This document shows positions 8,292-17,002 of a stretch of DNA of 64,000 bases, one piece after another (positions within the stretch are counted from its first letter, which is position 1; each line of letters opens with the position of its first letter). Position numbers and translations under genes: made by a program. The DNA comes from Gillisella vitis (GTDB lineage: Bacteria > Pseudomonadota > Alphaproteobacteria > Rhizobiales > Rhizobiaceae): NCBI RefSeq assembly GCF_021559775.1, contig NZ_CP056047.1:620001-684000 (forward strand), read 5' to 3'. The notes under the pieces were generated by a model that had not been told where the DNA came from, made no database searches, and worked only from the letters and a program-made list of their open reading frames with translations.

Positions 8292-10064
8292 ATGCGTTTC
8301 ATTATGGGTCGTCGAGTGTTTGTTGCTGGAGCGGCTAGTCTTTTTGCGTTGAGACCAAGTTTTGCACAGCAAGCGACCTATGATGTTATTGTCTATGGAA
8401 TGACCAGCGGCGGGATTACAGCTGCCATACAGGCAAAAGTCATGGGAAGAACCGTGGCAATTGTTGGCGGCTGGCGTGAACGTCATCCCGGTGGGATGAT
8501 GTCGGGCGGGCTTGGCGGCACCGATGTCGAGGCCGGCAGCGCCTTCGGCGGTCTGGCGCGCCATGTGATTTCCAGGATCAATCAAGAGGCCCAGGTGGCC
8601 GACGACCGGTTCTCCTTCGAGCCCCGGTTTGCCCAGACCGTGTTTGAAAAACTGCTGCGCGAATATGATATTCCGGTGTTTAAAAGCCGTGGTGTGCTGC
8701 GGGTCGCCAAGACCGGACCCCGGATCGATGCGATGGAAACGGTTGACCGCCAGGTGTTCAATGGCCGTGTCTTCATCGACGCCAGCTATGAAGGCGATCT
8801 GATGGCCGCGTCAGGCGTTTCCTGGACTGTCGGCCGCGAGCCGCAGGACGGCGACAATGTGCTGAACGGTTTTCGCGGAACCCGGACGGATTCCTGGGGC
8901 GACAATCATAATTTCCAGCTGCATCGCCGCTTCGAGCGGGTGATCGGTCAGGTCGGCGTCGATCCTTTCGTCACCGAGGGTGTGGCCGCCAGCGGGCTTT
9001 TGCCGGGCATCCGTAATTATCCTTCCCCGGAAGTTGGCGCGGGCGACCGGGCTGTGCAGGCCTATAATTTCCGCATGACCATGACGCGCGATCCGGCCCG
9101 CAGGGTGGATCTGCCCTCGACACCGCCGCCGGGCTTCGATCCGACCCGTTATGAATTGCTGTTCCGCTGGATCAAGGCGCTTGGCGAGCGCGGCCAGCTC
9201 GCGGATGCTGAAAACGCCGTCAAGATGCAGTTTCTTCTGCATAACGATCTTGGCAACGGCATTTTCGACATCAACAATCGCGGTGCCGTTTCCACTGATT
9301 ATATCGGCGGCTCCTGGGGCTATCCCCAGGCCGATTACGGCATGCGTGAAAAGATCTGGAAAGCCCATGAGCGCTGGACGCGGGGCCTGTTTTACGCGCT
9401 CCAATACCACAAGGACGCGCGCATGCCGGGCGCTCTGCGCGATGTGTTCCTTGATTATGGACTGGACGGCCAGCATTATCAGGACCCGCACGAAAACGAC
9501 GAGGCGCACTGGCCCTATCAGCTCTATGTGCGGGAAGCCCGTCGCATGGTGTCTGACCATCAGATGACCGGCCACGACGTGACCGCTGCCGACGACCAGG
9601 AATTGCGCGACAACAACACGATTTCCACCGGGTCCTACAAGCGTGACAGCCACCATACCCAGCGCATCGTCCGTACCACGGTCAACATGCTCGGTACGCC
9701 GACGCTCAGTGTCTGGAACGAGGGCAATTTCGAGGCTGAGGCTGGCGGCGCTGACCGGATCTTCACCATTCCGCTGTCGGCCATCGTGCCGCGCCGGGCG
9801 GAATGCACCAATCTGATGTCGATCTTCGCGCTCAGCGCTACCCATGAGGCCTTCGGGGCGATCCGCATGGAAATGAGCCTGATGCAAACAGGACAGTCGG
9901 CAGGTGCCGCTGCCGCGCTGGTCGCCGTCAGCCGCGCCGATATTCAGGACGTGTCCTATGATGAGCTGATTTCCAGCCTCTACGTCCCACCGGGCGCCAA
10001 GCCCTCGGTTCTGCCGCGTGATCCCAACAGCCAGGCGCTGGCTTTCAACCTTCAGAGGTCGTGA
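8292..10064 (+). CDS. Exported FAD-dependent oxidoreductase (FAD_oxidored family)
   Basis: A protein of about 590 residues. The N-terminus has a twin-arginine-like signal (MGRRVFVAGAASLFALRPSFAQ), consistent with export of a folded flavoprotein by Tat. Immediately after comes YDVIVYGMTSGGITAA, a variant dinucleotide-binding fold. GGMMSGGLGGTD, FIDASYEGDLMAASG and the C-terminal MQTGQSAGAAAALV are typical of the FAD_oxidored family, whose members act on uncharacterised, often sugar-related, substrates. AAGGCGG at 8279-8285 abuts an ATG at 8286 and sits 6 nt before the ATG at 8292, so the latter is preferred. No partner gene reveals the substrate. Confidence 0.82.
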   Translation: MRFIMGRRVFVAGAASLFALRPSFAQQATYDVIVYGMTSGGITAAIQAKVMGRTVAIVGGWRERHPGGMMSGGLGGTDVEAGSAFGGLARHVISRINQEAQVADDRFSFEPRFAQTVFEKLLREYDIPVFKSRGVLRVAKTGPRIDAMETVDRQVFNGRVFIDASYEGDLMAASGVSWTVGREPQDGDNVLNGFRGTRTDSWGDNHNFQLHRRFERVIGQVGVDPFVTEGVAASGLLPGIRNYPSPEVGAGDRAVQAYNFRMTMTRDPARRVDLPSTPPPGFDPTRYELLFRWIKALGERGQLADAENAVKMQFLLHNDLGNGIFDINNRGAVSTDYIGGSWGYPQADYGMREKIWKAHERWTRGLFYALQYHKDARMPGALRDVFLDYGLDGQHYQDPHENDEAHWPYQLYVREARRMVSDHQMTGHDVTAADDQELRDNNTISTGSYKRDSHHTQRIVRTTVNMLGTPTLSVWNEGNFEAEAGGADRIFTIPLSAIVPRRAECTNLMSIFALSATHEAFGAIRMEMSLMQTGQSAGAAAALVAVSRADIQDVSYDELISSLYVPPGAKPSVLPRDPNSQALAFNLQRS

Positions 10065-10118
10065 GGGAAGGCCAGCGAGCCGCTCCATCGATAAAATTCT
10101 CTTGACGGCAGCACGATA

Positions 10119-10145
10119 GAAGCGTTTTTCCCGAAACGCTTTCTT
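10119..10145 (+). terminator. Hairpin after the FAD oxidoreductase gene
   Basis: AGCGTTT (10121-10127) pairs with AAACGCT (10134-10140), extended by A-T and G-T pairs, and is followed by TTCTTC. The loop is TTCCCG. It lies about 55 bp past the stop and is a plausible intrinsic terminator, though the T-tract is short. Confidence 0.5.
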
Positions 10146-10228
10146 CAAGGCAGGATGCAGCATCCCAGACCTTGGAATGAGGGCCTTGGTATCACGGCCA
10201 TCTGGTTGGCAGGCGCGAGAAGAGTGTC

Positions 10229-11008
10229 ATGGTTGTTTTGGATGTCCGCCGGATCGGTATTTACCTGTCATCACTGCTACTGGGGTCGATGCTCCTGAAT
10301 GGGGCAGCACAGCCTGCTTTTGCCGCTGCGGATGGTTTGATCGAGCCGAAACTGCATATTCATGCCGCCCCGAAAGGGTTGGTGCAGGTTGCGGTGACGC
10401 TGGATGCCTGTATGGGCAAGACCGATATGCGCATTCTCTCCACCCTGTTGGATGACAATATCAAGGCGACGATTTTCGTCACCGGTCGCTGGATCCGGTC
10501 CAATCCGCAGGCTGTCGCTGTGCTGAAATCCAGGCCGGACCTGTTCGAGGTGGAAAACCACGGCGAAAACCACATCCCGGCGGTGGATTATCCGACGACC
10601 GTCTATGGCATCGCTGCCGCCGGATCGCCGGAAGCCGTTGCCAGGGAAGTGACCGGCGGCGCGGACGCCATGCGGGCCGCGGGATTTTCTCCGCCGCGCT
10701 GGTACCGGGATGCTACGGCCAAGTATTCCCCCTCCGCTATCGCCGAAATCAAGGCGATGGGCTACCAGATTGGCGGCTTTTCCATCAATGGTGATTCCGG
10801 CTCACTGCTGGGTGCCAAACAGACCGAGCAGCAATTTGCCCACGCCAAAAACGGTGACGTGCTGATCGCCCATATCAACCAGCCCACCCACGCCGCTGGT
10901 GAAGGCGTGGTCGCCGGTTTAAAGGCCCTGAAGGCAAGGGGTGTGGTGTTTGTGCATTTGAGCGAGGCGGGTCCGGTTGAGGCGGTCAAAGGCCCGCCGG
11001 TCAACTGA
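10229..11008 (+). CDS. Secreted polysaccharide deacetylase (NodB-homology) family protein
   Basis: A protein of 259 residues with an N-terminal signal peptide to about residue 33 (QPAFAAAD). The NodB-homology fold is recognisable by VAVTLDACMGK (the catalytic TFDD-like motif, with Asp59), KATIFVTGRWI, and NHGENH, which gives the metal-binding H-x3-H at 111 and 115. Family members are carbohydrate esterases that remove N- or O-acetyl groups from cell-wall or exported polysaccharides. The motif 1 change from DD to DA removes one metal ligand, so the activity may be altered. It is convergent with the VOC gene only 3 bp away and appears monocistronic. Confidence 0.8.
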   Translation: MVVLDVRRIGIYLSSLLLGSMLLNGAAQPAFAAADGLIEPKLHIHAAPKGLVQVAVTLDACMGKTDMRILSTLLDDNIKATIFVTGRWIRSNPQAVAVLKSRPDLFEVENHGENHIPAVDYPTTVYGIAAAGSPEAVAREVTGGADAMRAAGFSPPRWYRDATAKYSPSAIAEIKAMGYQIGGFSINGDSGSLLGAKQTEQQFAHAKNGDVLIAHINQPTHAAGEGVVAGLKALKARGVVFVHLSEAGPVEAVKGPPVN

Positions 11009-11011
11009 CAT

Positions 11012-11896
11012 TTATCCAGATATGGACGGCACTGAATTCAAAGTCAGACCAATTCCCCAGGGATCGGTCAGTCGGTGGCCTTCGGCGCCCAGGGTCACCG
11101 GAATTTCCAGCACATCCAGCGTCGCCAGGGCCTTTTGCAGCGCATCCCTATCGTTAAACGTTAGGGAGTAATCGGCAAGGCCGGTCATTGCCGCGAGGCG
11201 AGGGCCTGCGCCCCGGCTGTTCCAGATATTGGCGGCAACATGGTGGTGGTATTGACCGGAGCCGAAGAAGCTGGCGCCGGGATAGGTGGCCATTTTCTTC
11301 AAACCCAGCACACCCTCATAAAACCGGTCTGCCTCCGGCACGTTGCCGACCTGCAAATGCATATGGCCGATGCTGGAGCCTTCGGGCAGGCCGGTCCATG
11401 CCTCATCCGTGGCGCTGTCGTAAAGCTCTTGCAGGCTGAGGGGTAGGGTGGCCATGCCGACCGTGCCATCGGATTGATAGGTCCATTCCTGCGGGTCGCG
11501 GTCGCGGTAGATCTCGATGCCATTGCCTTCCGGGTCGGACAGGTAGATCGCCTCACTGACCAGATGGTCGGAAGCACCGTCCAACTGAACGCCGGAATGG
11601 GCAGCATGGCGCAGCCATTGCGCCAGCGCCTGGCGGCTCGGCAAAAGAAAAGCGGTGTGGAACAGCCCGGCTGCCGTGGGCGGCGCCATGGCCGCATCGC
11701 TCCTCGTGGTCAGCGTCAGCAGCGGCGTCGTGCCCACCCCCAACACCATGCCGCTGGCTGTGCTTTCCAGCACGGCGAGACCAATGATCTGCCGGTAGAA
11801 GCTGGACACCATGGCCAGATCGCCAACCACCAGATGCGCCCGTCCGATATGGATCGGGCGGGTCAGGGCAAAGCTTGGGGAATGATGGGCATCCAT
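11012..11896 (-). CDS. Two-domain VOC (glyoxalase/extradiol dioxygenase-like) protein, CatE type
   Basis: About 294 residues forming two vicinal-oxygen-chelate domains. Domain 1 runs from IGRAHLVVGDL to DPEGNGIEIYRDR (about 17-155). Domain 2 runs from IGHMHLQVGNV to DPWGIGLTL (about 175-290). Candidate metal ligands are the histidines of RAHL and GHMHL, the Glu of GIEIY and the YHHHVAANIW histidines. The arrangement matches catechol-2,3-dioxygenase CatE-like proteins, but C-terminal GIGLTL lacks the usual acidic ligand, so one domain may be non-metallated. The open frame reaches 12154 on the minus strand; the ATG at 11896 (MDAHHSPSFAL) starts the first domain properly. Substrate unknown. Confidence 0.78.
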   Translation of the reverse strand: MDAHHSPSFALTRPIHIGRAHLVVGDLAMVSSFYRQIIGLAVLESTASGMVLGVGTTPLLTLTTRSDAAMAPPTAAGLFHTAFLLPSRQALAQWLRHAAHSGVQLDGASDHLVSEAIYLSDPEGNGIEIYRDRDPQEWTYQSDGTVGMATLPLSLQELYDSATDEAWTGLPEGSSIGHMHLQVGNVPEADRFYEGVLGLKKMATYPGASFFGSGQYHHHVAANIWNSRGAGPRLAAMTGLADYSLTFNDRDALQKALATLDVLEIPVTLGAEGHRLTDPWGIGLTLNSVPSISG

Positions 11897-12153
11897 GACG
11901 GCAGGTCCGATAGGTTGGCGCGAGGGCGCTGGGAACGTCTTGCTTCCTAGATAGAGCCTGCCTTTCGTTTCATGTAGAGCGCATATACGCGAAAGATCGT
12001 TCGATAATGCTGAACAGTGGCGTTGCCATCGTTCAATCCTGACGGATTTCCAGGCTTGATTGGGATCAATGCGCGAGGGGCAAGACGCGCGCAGGTTGTT
12101 GTCGGCAAAGCGGTTCAAGACCGAAGACGCTGGCAATAGGAGGATAGAGGGCA

Positions 12154-12564
12154 ATGTACAGAAAGATCATCGTTCCCGTGGACATCGCGCAATGGGAAAA
12201 AGGCGACAAGATCCTGCGAAAAGCCCAGAGCCTGCTGGATGCTGGTGGCGAGATCGTGTTGTTGACCGTGGTCGAGCACCTGCCATCCTATCTCGCCATC
12301 GATATTCCGCATGACATCCTTGATGGAGCGGTGGAGGAGGGGCGCACGAAACTCGCCGCGCTGGCGGCTTCGGTTGGGCCTGGCGTGACGACGCAATTGC
12401 GGGTCGGTTCGCCCGCCCATGAGATTCTGGCGGTCGCGGCGGAGCAAAAGGCCGACTTGATCATTATCGCTTCGCATATCCCGGATTTTTCCAACTACCT
12501 GATCGGGGCGACTGCCGACCGCGTCGTGCGCCACGCCCGATGCGCGGTACTTGTCGACCGGTAA
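12154..12564 (+). CDS. Universal stress protein (UspA family)
   Basis: A single Usp domain of 136 residues. The beginning MYRKIIVPVDIAQW and the C-terminal ATP-loop region IIIASHIP...YLIGATADRVVRHARCAVLV fit the family. The usual G-2x-G-9x-G(S/T) loop is degenerate here (ASHIPDFSNYLIGATAD), so ATP binding is uncertain. AGGAGG about 12 nt upstream supports the start. It stands 40 bp upstream of the DksA/TraR-like gene on the same strand, and the two may be co-transcribed as a stress pair. Confidence 0.85.
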   Translation: MYRKIIVPVDIAQWEKGDKILRKAQSLLDAGGEIVLLTVVEHLPSYLAIDIPHDILDGAVEEGRTKLAALAASVGPGVTTQLRVGSPAHEILAVAAEQKADLIIIASHIPDFSNYLIGATADRVVRHARCAVLVDR

Positions 12565-12604
12565 TCGTATCCGGGAGGCGTTTCACATTTTGAGGAGATA
12601 AATC

Positions 12605-12922
12605 ATGGACATGGATGGATATAGGCAGACGCTGCTCGGACGGCGGCTGGAACTCTCCAGCCGGTTAGGAAAAATTTCCGGTGACCTGTCGGAGCAGCGC
12701 AGCGCCGAAAGCGCCGAGCGTGCTATCGAATCGGAAAATGACGAAGTGTTGGAAAGCCTGGGGCAGGCGGGCGAAAACGAGCTGCGCGGCATCGAGGCGG
12801 CATTGGCCCGCATGGAGGCCGGTTCCTACGGACGCTGCGTAACCTGCGATGCGGCAATTGCACCCGAGCGGCTCGCCCTTTTGCCCGCCACGCCCTTTTG
12901 CCAGGATTGCGCCCCAGCCTGA
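12605..12922 (+). CDS. TraR/DksA family zinc-finger protein
   Basis: A small protein of 105 residues with an acidic coiled-coil N-terminal half (heptad-like, 10-70) and a C4 zinc finger formed by Cys78, Cys81, Cys99 and Cys102. Proteins of this family bind the secondary channel of RNA polymerase and modulate transcription with ppGpp. It is shorter than DksA (about 140-150 residues) and lacks an obvious DxxDxA coiled-coil tip; ESENDEV occupies that area. It is therefore one of the short DksA-like paralogues. GAGGAGATAAATC precedes the ATG. It follows the UspA gene closely. Confidence 0.85.
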   Translation: MDMDGYRQTLLGRRLELSSRLGKISGDLSEQRSAESAERAIESENDEVLESLGQAGENELRGIEAALARMEAGSYGRCVTCDAAIAPERLALLPATPFCQDCAPA

Positions 12923-12949
12923 ACAGACGTGCAGACAGGCGCGGCCCGG

Positions 12950-13327
12950 CTATTGCAGCAATGCTGCCACCGTGCCGCCCATCAGCAGCAGAAAGGCAAT
13001 GACCCAGGAAATCAGCGCACCAGGACCGCGCTTTTTGGCATCCGCATAATATTCAGCGGCATAGAGCACCCGTGCGCCTGTCCAGCACAGGCCCAGCAAC
13101 CCGGCCAACTGGTCGGACAGGTAAAAGCCGAAGAGCCAGAGCGATGGCAGGAAGAACACCAATTGCTCGGCGGTGTTCTGTTGAACCCGGTAAATCCGCT
13201 CGAAATTCTCATCGCCTGTCATCTTTGGTGCCTTGACCCCAAATTGCTGGCGCGCCCGGGCAACCTTGATGAAGAACCAGTTATAGGCGATCAGCGCCAT
13301 GAACGTGGCAAGGACTGTAAAGCGCAT
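12950..13327 (-). CDS. MAPEG family membrane protein
   Basis: A 125-residue integral membrane protein with an N-terminal helix (FTVLATFMALIAYNWFFI) and three further hydrophobic segments. ERIYRVQQNTAEQLVFFLP is the characteristic MAPEG motif (glutathione-dependent membrane proteins such as microsomal glutathione transferase), and GARVLYAAEYYADA fits the last conserved block. Bacterial members are usually annotated only by family. The gene is convergent with the DksA-like gene, with 27 bp between them. Confidence 0.82.
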   Translation of the reverse strand: MRFTVLATFMALIAYNWFFIKVARARQQFGVKAPKMTGDENFERIYRVQQNTAEQLVFFLPSLWLFGFYLSDQLAGLLGLCWTGARVLYAAEYYADAKKRGPGALISWVIAFLLLMGGTVAALLQ

Positions 13328-13361
13328 GGATGCTTCCTGTCAGGGTGGGAGGACGGCGGTT

Positions 13362-13535
13362 TCACGGACGAAGCCGGGAACGGTCCGACAGCTTTATCCG
13401 CAAACGGTTTAAGCCCGGTTGATGACGGCTCCGGCCTGGGTGTTCGGCGCAGATAGTCCAGGCCTTGAAACTGCAATGGTCGATCGAAGAGCGGCAATTG
13501 GCGGTCTTGCCAACACGATAGAGTTGACGCATCAT
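13362..13535 (-). CDS. Possible small protein (57 residues)
   Basis: An ATG at 13535, preceded by CCTGGAG six bases upstream, opens a 57-codon frame rich in Arg, Cys and His (MMRQLYRVGKTANCRSS at the start). I do not recognise it, and its 3' part is simply the region upstream of the MAPEG gene. It is the only frame with a ribosome site in the 371-bp gap 13328-13698. It may be chance. Confidence 0.2.
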   Translation of the reverse strand: MMRQLYRVGKTANCRSSIDHCSFKAWTICAEHPGRSRHQPGLNRLRIKLSDRSRLRP

Positions 13536-13698
13536 GATCACTCCAGGTTGCGGTATGTGGCCGTCATAGACATAAATTTGACCGGATCGTCAGGCTGATC
13601 AGGCTTATATGAAGACGATGAGACAGGCGACATTATCTGGCAATCATTCTCGATTATGCTGTCGGCAGATATTTTAATTTCTTGGGTTGATCATCACG

Positions 13699-14349
13699 AT
13701 GGAAGAGTTCCGCTTCGGGCGACACTATGATTTTCACGAATTGCTGGCCGATGGCATTGTGCATGGTGTCGGCGTGGTGTTTGCGCTGGTTGGTGTCACG
13801 GCGCTGATTTTCTATGCCACGGTGTTTACCAGCTTTGGCGAGATTGCCGCCAGCTGGATCTATGGCCTTGGCCTGGTGCTGGCGCTCGGCTGTTCCTTCA
13901 CCTACAATATGTGGCCGCGATCGACCTTCAAGACCTATCTGCGGCGTCTGGATCATTCGGCGATTTTCGTGCTGATCGCTGCCACCTATACACCTTTTCT
14001 GGAACGCGGCGCCGATGAACCGGCCATTCTTTGTCTGTTGATCGGCATCTGGCTGACGGCGATCACCGGTATCTTCCTGAAATGCCGCTATCCTGGCCGC
14101 TACGACCGATTGGCCATCCTGCTGTATCTGGCCATGGGATGGAGCGGTGTGCTGGCGCTGGAGCCGATTTCCGAGCGGCTGCCGCCTGTCACCATGGTAC
14201 TGATCTTTACTGGCGGCATTCTTTATTCCGCAGGGGTGATCTTTCACGTCTGGGAGAGGCTGCGGTTTCAAAATGCCATCTGGCACGGTTTCGTTGTGGC
14301 TGCGGCTGCCGTGCATTATTCCGCCGTGGTTACCGCCATCGGGTCTTGA
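13699..14349 (+). CDS. Hemolysin III / TrhA family (PAQR) membrane protein
   Basis: About 216 residues with seven hydrophobic segments. The family signatures are all visible: ADGIVHGVG near the N-terminus, a Tyr-Asn pair in SFTYNMWP, LDHSAIFVLIAATYTPF in the middle, and HGFVVAAAAVHY at the end, supplying the conserved histidines that bind a metal in PAQR proteins. Members are annotated as hemolysin III or YqfA/TrhA. Their role is in membrane homeostasis and is not proven to be lytic. The open frame includes an upstream TTG at 13687, but the ATG at 13699 (MEEFRFGRHYD) is the natural start. Confidence 0.85.
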   Translation: MEEFRFGRHYDFHELLADGIVHGVGVVFALVGVTALIFYATVFTSFGEIAASWIYGLGLVLALGCSFTYNMWPRSTFKTYLRRLDHSAIFVLIAATYTPFLERGADEPAILCLLIGIWLTAITGIFLKCRYPGRYDRLAILLYLAMGWSGVLALEPISERLPPVTMVLIFTGGILYSAGVIFHVWERLRFQNAIWHGFVVAAAAVHYSAVVTAIGS

Positions 14350-14450
14350 AGCGGCGCGGTTGTATAGCCGAGAAAGTCAGAGTTGGCGATATCATGTTGG
14401 CCTCTCGGAGATCAGCGACTTTCGTCGCGCTTCGGTAATGCGCCAGTCCC

Positions 14451-15182
14451 TCAGCCGATACCTGAAAAGTCGATCAGTTTCTTCATGCTTATCTCGAGCT
14501 TCCTTGGCCCCTTTCGCTGGACGAGGCCGTTTTTTTCCAGCAGCGCAAAAGTACGTGACACTGCTTCTACTGAGGTCCCAAGATAGTCCGCAATATCGTA
14601 GCGCAACATCGGAAGCGATAAGGTCGAGCTTTCACGGTCAAAATAGCGATCATGATCCGAACAATCTACTAGAAACGCAGCTAAGCGCTGTGGCAGCTCC
14701 AATTGTCCGATTGTGATGGTGTGTCTTTGTGCGGTACGAATTTCGTGGACCGCCTTGACGAAGTAACCCTGCTGAATCCTCGGATGTTCCAGAAGGAATT
14801 TCTCCAGCTTGCGGAACGGAAAGCGGTATACGGAGCAGGGTGTTACCGCCTCTGAGGAGTTAACGTACAGTCCCTTTTCCGCCAGACCAAAGATATCGCC
14901 TGGCCAGTAAAACGCCACGATCTGCCGTTGGCCATCCTTCAGCGAGTGACAGGCCTGAACGACTCCCTCGATAAGCAAATAGAGGAAATCTGCGGGTTCA
15001 CTTTGCGACAATATCTCTAATTTCGCCGTGCGATACTCTATGATTTCTCCCAGTCGCCCAAGTTCGTACTGTTCATCTGGGCTTAGGACGATATGTTCCG
15101 CGTTCTCATCTCGCTGCGGCGACCATACAGGCGTTGCTCTGATTTGGAGTGGCGGTCGGCTAGCGGGCGAAGAAAGGCTCAT
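14451..15182 (-). CDS. Crp/Fnr family transcriptional regulator
   Basis: A 243-residue regulator with a cyclic-nucleotide-binding-like domain (about 50-150, including LIEGVVQACHSLKDGQRQIVAFYWPGD) and a C-terminal winged helix (about 180-235). The recognition helix lies in YDIADYLGTSVEAVSRTF. The E-x2-S-R pattern (EAVSR) is that of FNR/FixK proteins that recognise TTGAT-N4-ATCAA half sites. No N-terminal cysteine cluster for an iron-sulfur centre is present, so it resembles FixK more than FNR in not sensing oxygen itself. An FNR-type box upstream suggests autoregulation or control by another family member. Confidence 0.85.
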   Translation of the reverse strand: MSLSSPASRPPLQIRATPVWSPQRDENAEHIVLSPDEQYELGRLGEIIEYRTAKLEILSQSEPADFLYLLIEGVVQACHSLKDGQRQIVAFYWPGDIFGLAEKGLYVNSSEAVTPCSVYRFPFRKLEKFLLEHPRIQQGYFVKAVHEIRTAQRHTITIGQLELPQRLAAFLVDCSDHDRYFDRESSTLSLPMLRYDIADYLGTSVEAVSRTFALLEKNGLVQRKGPRKLEISMKKLIDFSGIG

Positions 15183-15215
15183 GTGTTACATTCTTGCAAG
15201 GAGGAAAATTAGAAC

Positions 15216-15227
15216 TGATTTTTATCA
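15216..15227. promoter_or_regulatory. FNR/FixK-type box upstream of the Crp/Fnr gene
   Basis: TGATTTTTATCA is a perfect TGAT-N4-ATCA dyad, the core of the anaerobox TTGAT-N4-ATCAA. It lies 34-45 bp upstream of the start codon at 15182. The outer bases are C and C rather than T and A, so the site is slightly off consensus. Confidence 0.5.
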
Positions 15228-15757
15228 CTGTTTAGGAACGTCTAAAGGATAATTTTCGCTGGTACGGCGCTGCATGATCGAACGATTCATTGTGGAAGCC
15301 AACACTAACCATTTCCGAAAAAACCATTCCAAAGAGAATAACGCGCGTAGTTTTTTGACGTTTCTTTACATTTTCGGAAGAAGAGCGAAAATTTGCAAAA
15401 TTCGATACCACATTGCGGAAAATCTCGACGCAAGATCGACCTTTCACTGTGATATCAGCCTTTATCCGAGCTCAGATCCTTTACAACAGCGTCCGCCCAT
15501 ATCGCAAGGACGATGTTTACTTCGCAAAAGCTACATCAAGGCTTGGGCTATTGTTTTTGGCTCAGTCAAATGACTGCCATATCCCAAAGGTTGAATTTGA
15601 ACCGTTCTTCCATTTCGAGTTGGGGCATTGACCCGTTGTGGAAAGGCCCTTGTCGGGAGCGCCATACGAGGGGTCATTGAAGACGACAAATCCTATTTCC
15701 GTGCACGGTTTTCTGCGTTAGGACTGTGCGTATCCTATGTCTGTTTCAGGGCTTTTC
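15228..15757. other. Intergenic region without a supported gene
   Basis: About 530 bp between the divergent Crp/Fnr and GNAT genes. It is moderately AT-rich. The overlapping open frames on both strands (about 60-100 codons) lack ribosome sites and recognisable sequence. No hairpin of note was found. Confidence 0.45.
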
Positions 15758-16264
15758 ATGACCACACAGCACGTCATCCGCGACGGCACCGAAGCGGATC
15801 TTGCCGCCATTGTCGAGATTTATAACCATGCCGTCGAGCATACGACCGCCATCTGGAACGAGGCGCTGATCGATGTCGACAATCGCCGTGTCTGGCTGGA
15901 ACTGCGCCGGGCCAGAGGCTTTCCGGTTCTTGTCGCTGAGGTGGATGGCCGCGTTGCGGGCTATGCGTCCTATGGCGATTGGCGGGCCTTCGATGGCTAT
16001 CGCCATACGGTTGAGCACTCTGTCTATATCGACAAGGATCATCGCGGTGCAGGGCTTGGCAAGGCGCTGATGCAGGCGTTGATCGAGCGCGCCAAGGCCG
16101 GAAATGTGCATGTGATGATCGCCGCCATCGAGGCCGGAAACGCGGCCTCGATTGCCCTGCATGAAAAGCTCGGCTTCCGCCTGGTCGGCATCCACCGCGA
16201 GGTCGGCACCAAATTCGGCCGCTGGCTGGATCTGGCGGCGATGGAACTGATGATTGCGCGTTGA
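15758..16264 (+). CDS. GNAT N-acetyltransferase, phosphinothricin acetyltransferase-like
   Basis: A 168-residue single-domain GNAT protein. The acetyl-CoA-binding loop is DKDHRGAGLGKALMQALIE (about 98-116), and the flanking strands VAEVDGRVAGYASYGDWRAFDGYRHTVEHSVYI and HEKLGFRLVGIHREVGTKFGRWLD match the Pat/Bar/YncA subgroup. Enzymes of that subgroup acetylate phosphinothricin, methionine sulfoximine or similar amino-acid analogues. The preceding open frame gives an ATG at 15737, but the ATG at 15758 has CAGGG about 7 nt upstream and begins the domain (MTTQHVIRDGTEAD). The next gene on the other strand ends 1 nt away. Confidence 0.85.
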   Translation: MTTQHVIRDGTEADLAAIVEIYNHAVEHTTAIWNEALIDVDNRRVWLELRRARGFPVLVAEVDGRVAGYASYGDWRAFDGYRHTVEHSVYIDKDHRGAGLGKALMQALIERAKAGNVHVMIAAIEAGNAASIALHEKLGFRLVGIHREVGTKFGRWLDLAAMELMIAR

Positions 16265-17002
16265 CTACTCGATCCTGGCCCGCACCATCTCACCGCGAAT
16301 GGTAATGGCGGGGTGGGCGCCCGGCGTATTGGGCAGGGCGCTGTCGATATAGGAGGCGGTGGCCTCGACCAGATAGCTGATCGATGTGGGGGTGAGGAAG
16401 CGCAGGGTGGCGTCCATCATCCGGCCAGACAGAAGGATGGTTTCGTCCTTGCTGATGGTCTTGAAGAACGCCTGCACCCGCAGCGCCGCGCCTGAAACAT
16501 CCAGCGTGCTGGCATGGCCGTCCAGGGTGAAATCCCCAGCATCGGCCCGCACATTGACGATCGAGAAATCGCCGTCAAGCCCAATGCGGGCGGCCTTCTG
16601 GCGGATCAGCACCGCAGATTGCGGACGCAGATTGGCCTTGAGCTTTATGGTGCAATCCGACCAATCGAAATAGCGCGACATGTCGGCGACATCGACAACC
16701 AGGGTGTCGTTATCGATATGCATACGGCCACTGTCGGAGCAGTCGCGGGCATGCCAGCCAGATTGCCAGAGCGAGCCCCAGCCGTCTCGCTCGCCTGTCA
16801 GGGTGGCCGTCAGCGGCCTGTCTGGATCAGTGGTTACGGAAATCAGGCTGGCGGCGCCATCAACGCGCAGTTTGGAGATGGCTGACAGGTCAAGTGGCGT
16901 GCCAATCGGCACATCGTGCCGCCATAGCGCCATGGCCCGATCCATGGCGGCGATGCAGACAAGTCCTGCGGCAATGCCAAGCACGATCACACGTTTTTTC
17001 AT
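16265..17002 (-). CDS. Secreted protein of unknown function
   Basis: About 245 residues with an N-terminal signal or anchor (KKRVIVLGIAAGLVCIAAM). The rest is rich in short beta-forming segments (LRVDGAASLISVTTD, DGDFSIVNVRADAGDFTLDG, HASTLDVSGAALRV), like the repetitive strands of DUF4097/DUF2807 adhesin-like domains. I cannot assign a function. Two cysteines (HARDCSDSG and WSDCTIK) could form a disulfide. GGAG 8 nt before the ATG at 17002 fixes the start. The gene is divergent from an AraC-type regulator with 164 bp between them, so that regulator may control it. Confidence 0.6.
   Translation of the reverse strand: MKKRVIVLGIAAGLVCIAAMDRAMALWRHDVPIGTPLDLSAISKLRVDGAASLISVTTDPDRPLTATLTGERDGWGSLWQSGWHARDCSDSGRMHIDNDTLVVDVADMSRYFDWSDCTIKLKANLRPQSAVLIRQKAARIGLDGDFSIVNVRADAGDFTLDGHASTLDVSGAALRVQAFFKTISKDETILLSGRMMDATLRFLTPTSISYLVEATASYIDSALPNTPGAHPAITIRGEMVRARIE

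Noticed and set aside
7806..8585. 259-codon minus-strand frame in the gap before the FAD oxidoreductase gene
   Set aside because: No ribosome site, runs into the oxidoreductase gene, Cys/His/Ser-rich chance composition.
8811..10163. 450-codon minus-strand open frame
   Set aside because: Antisense to the FAD oxidoreductase gene; rich in Arg and His with no recognisable domain.
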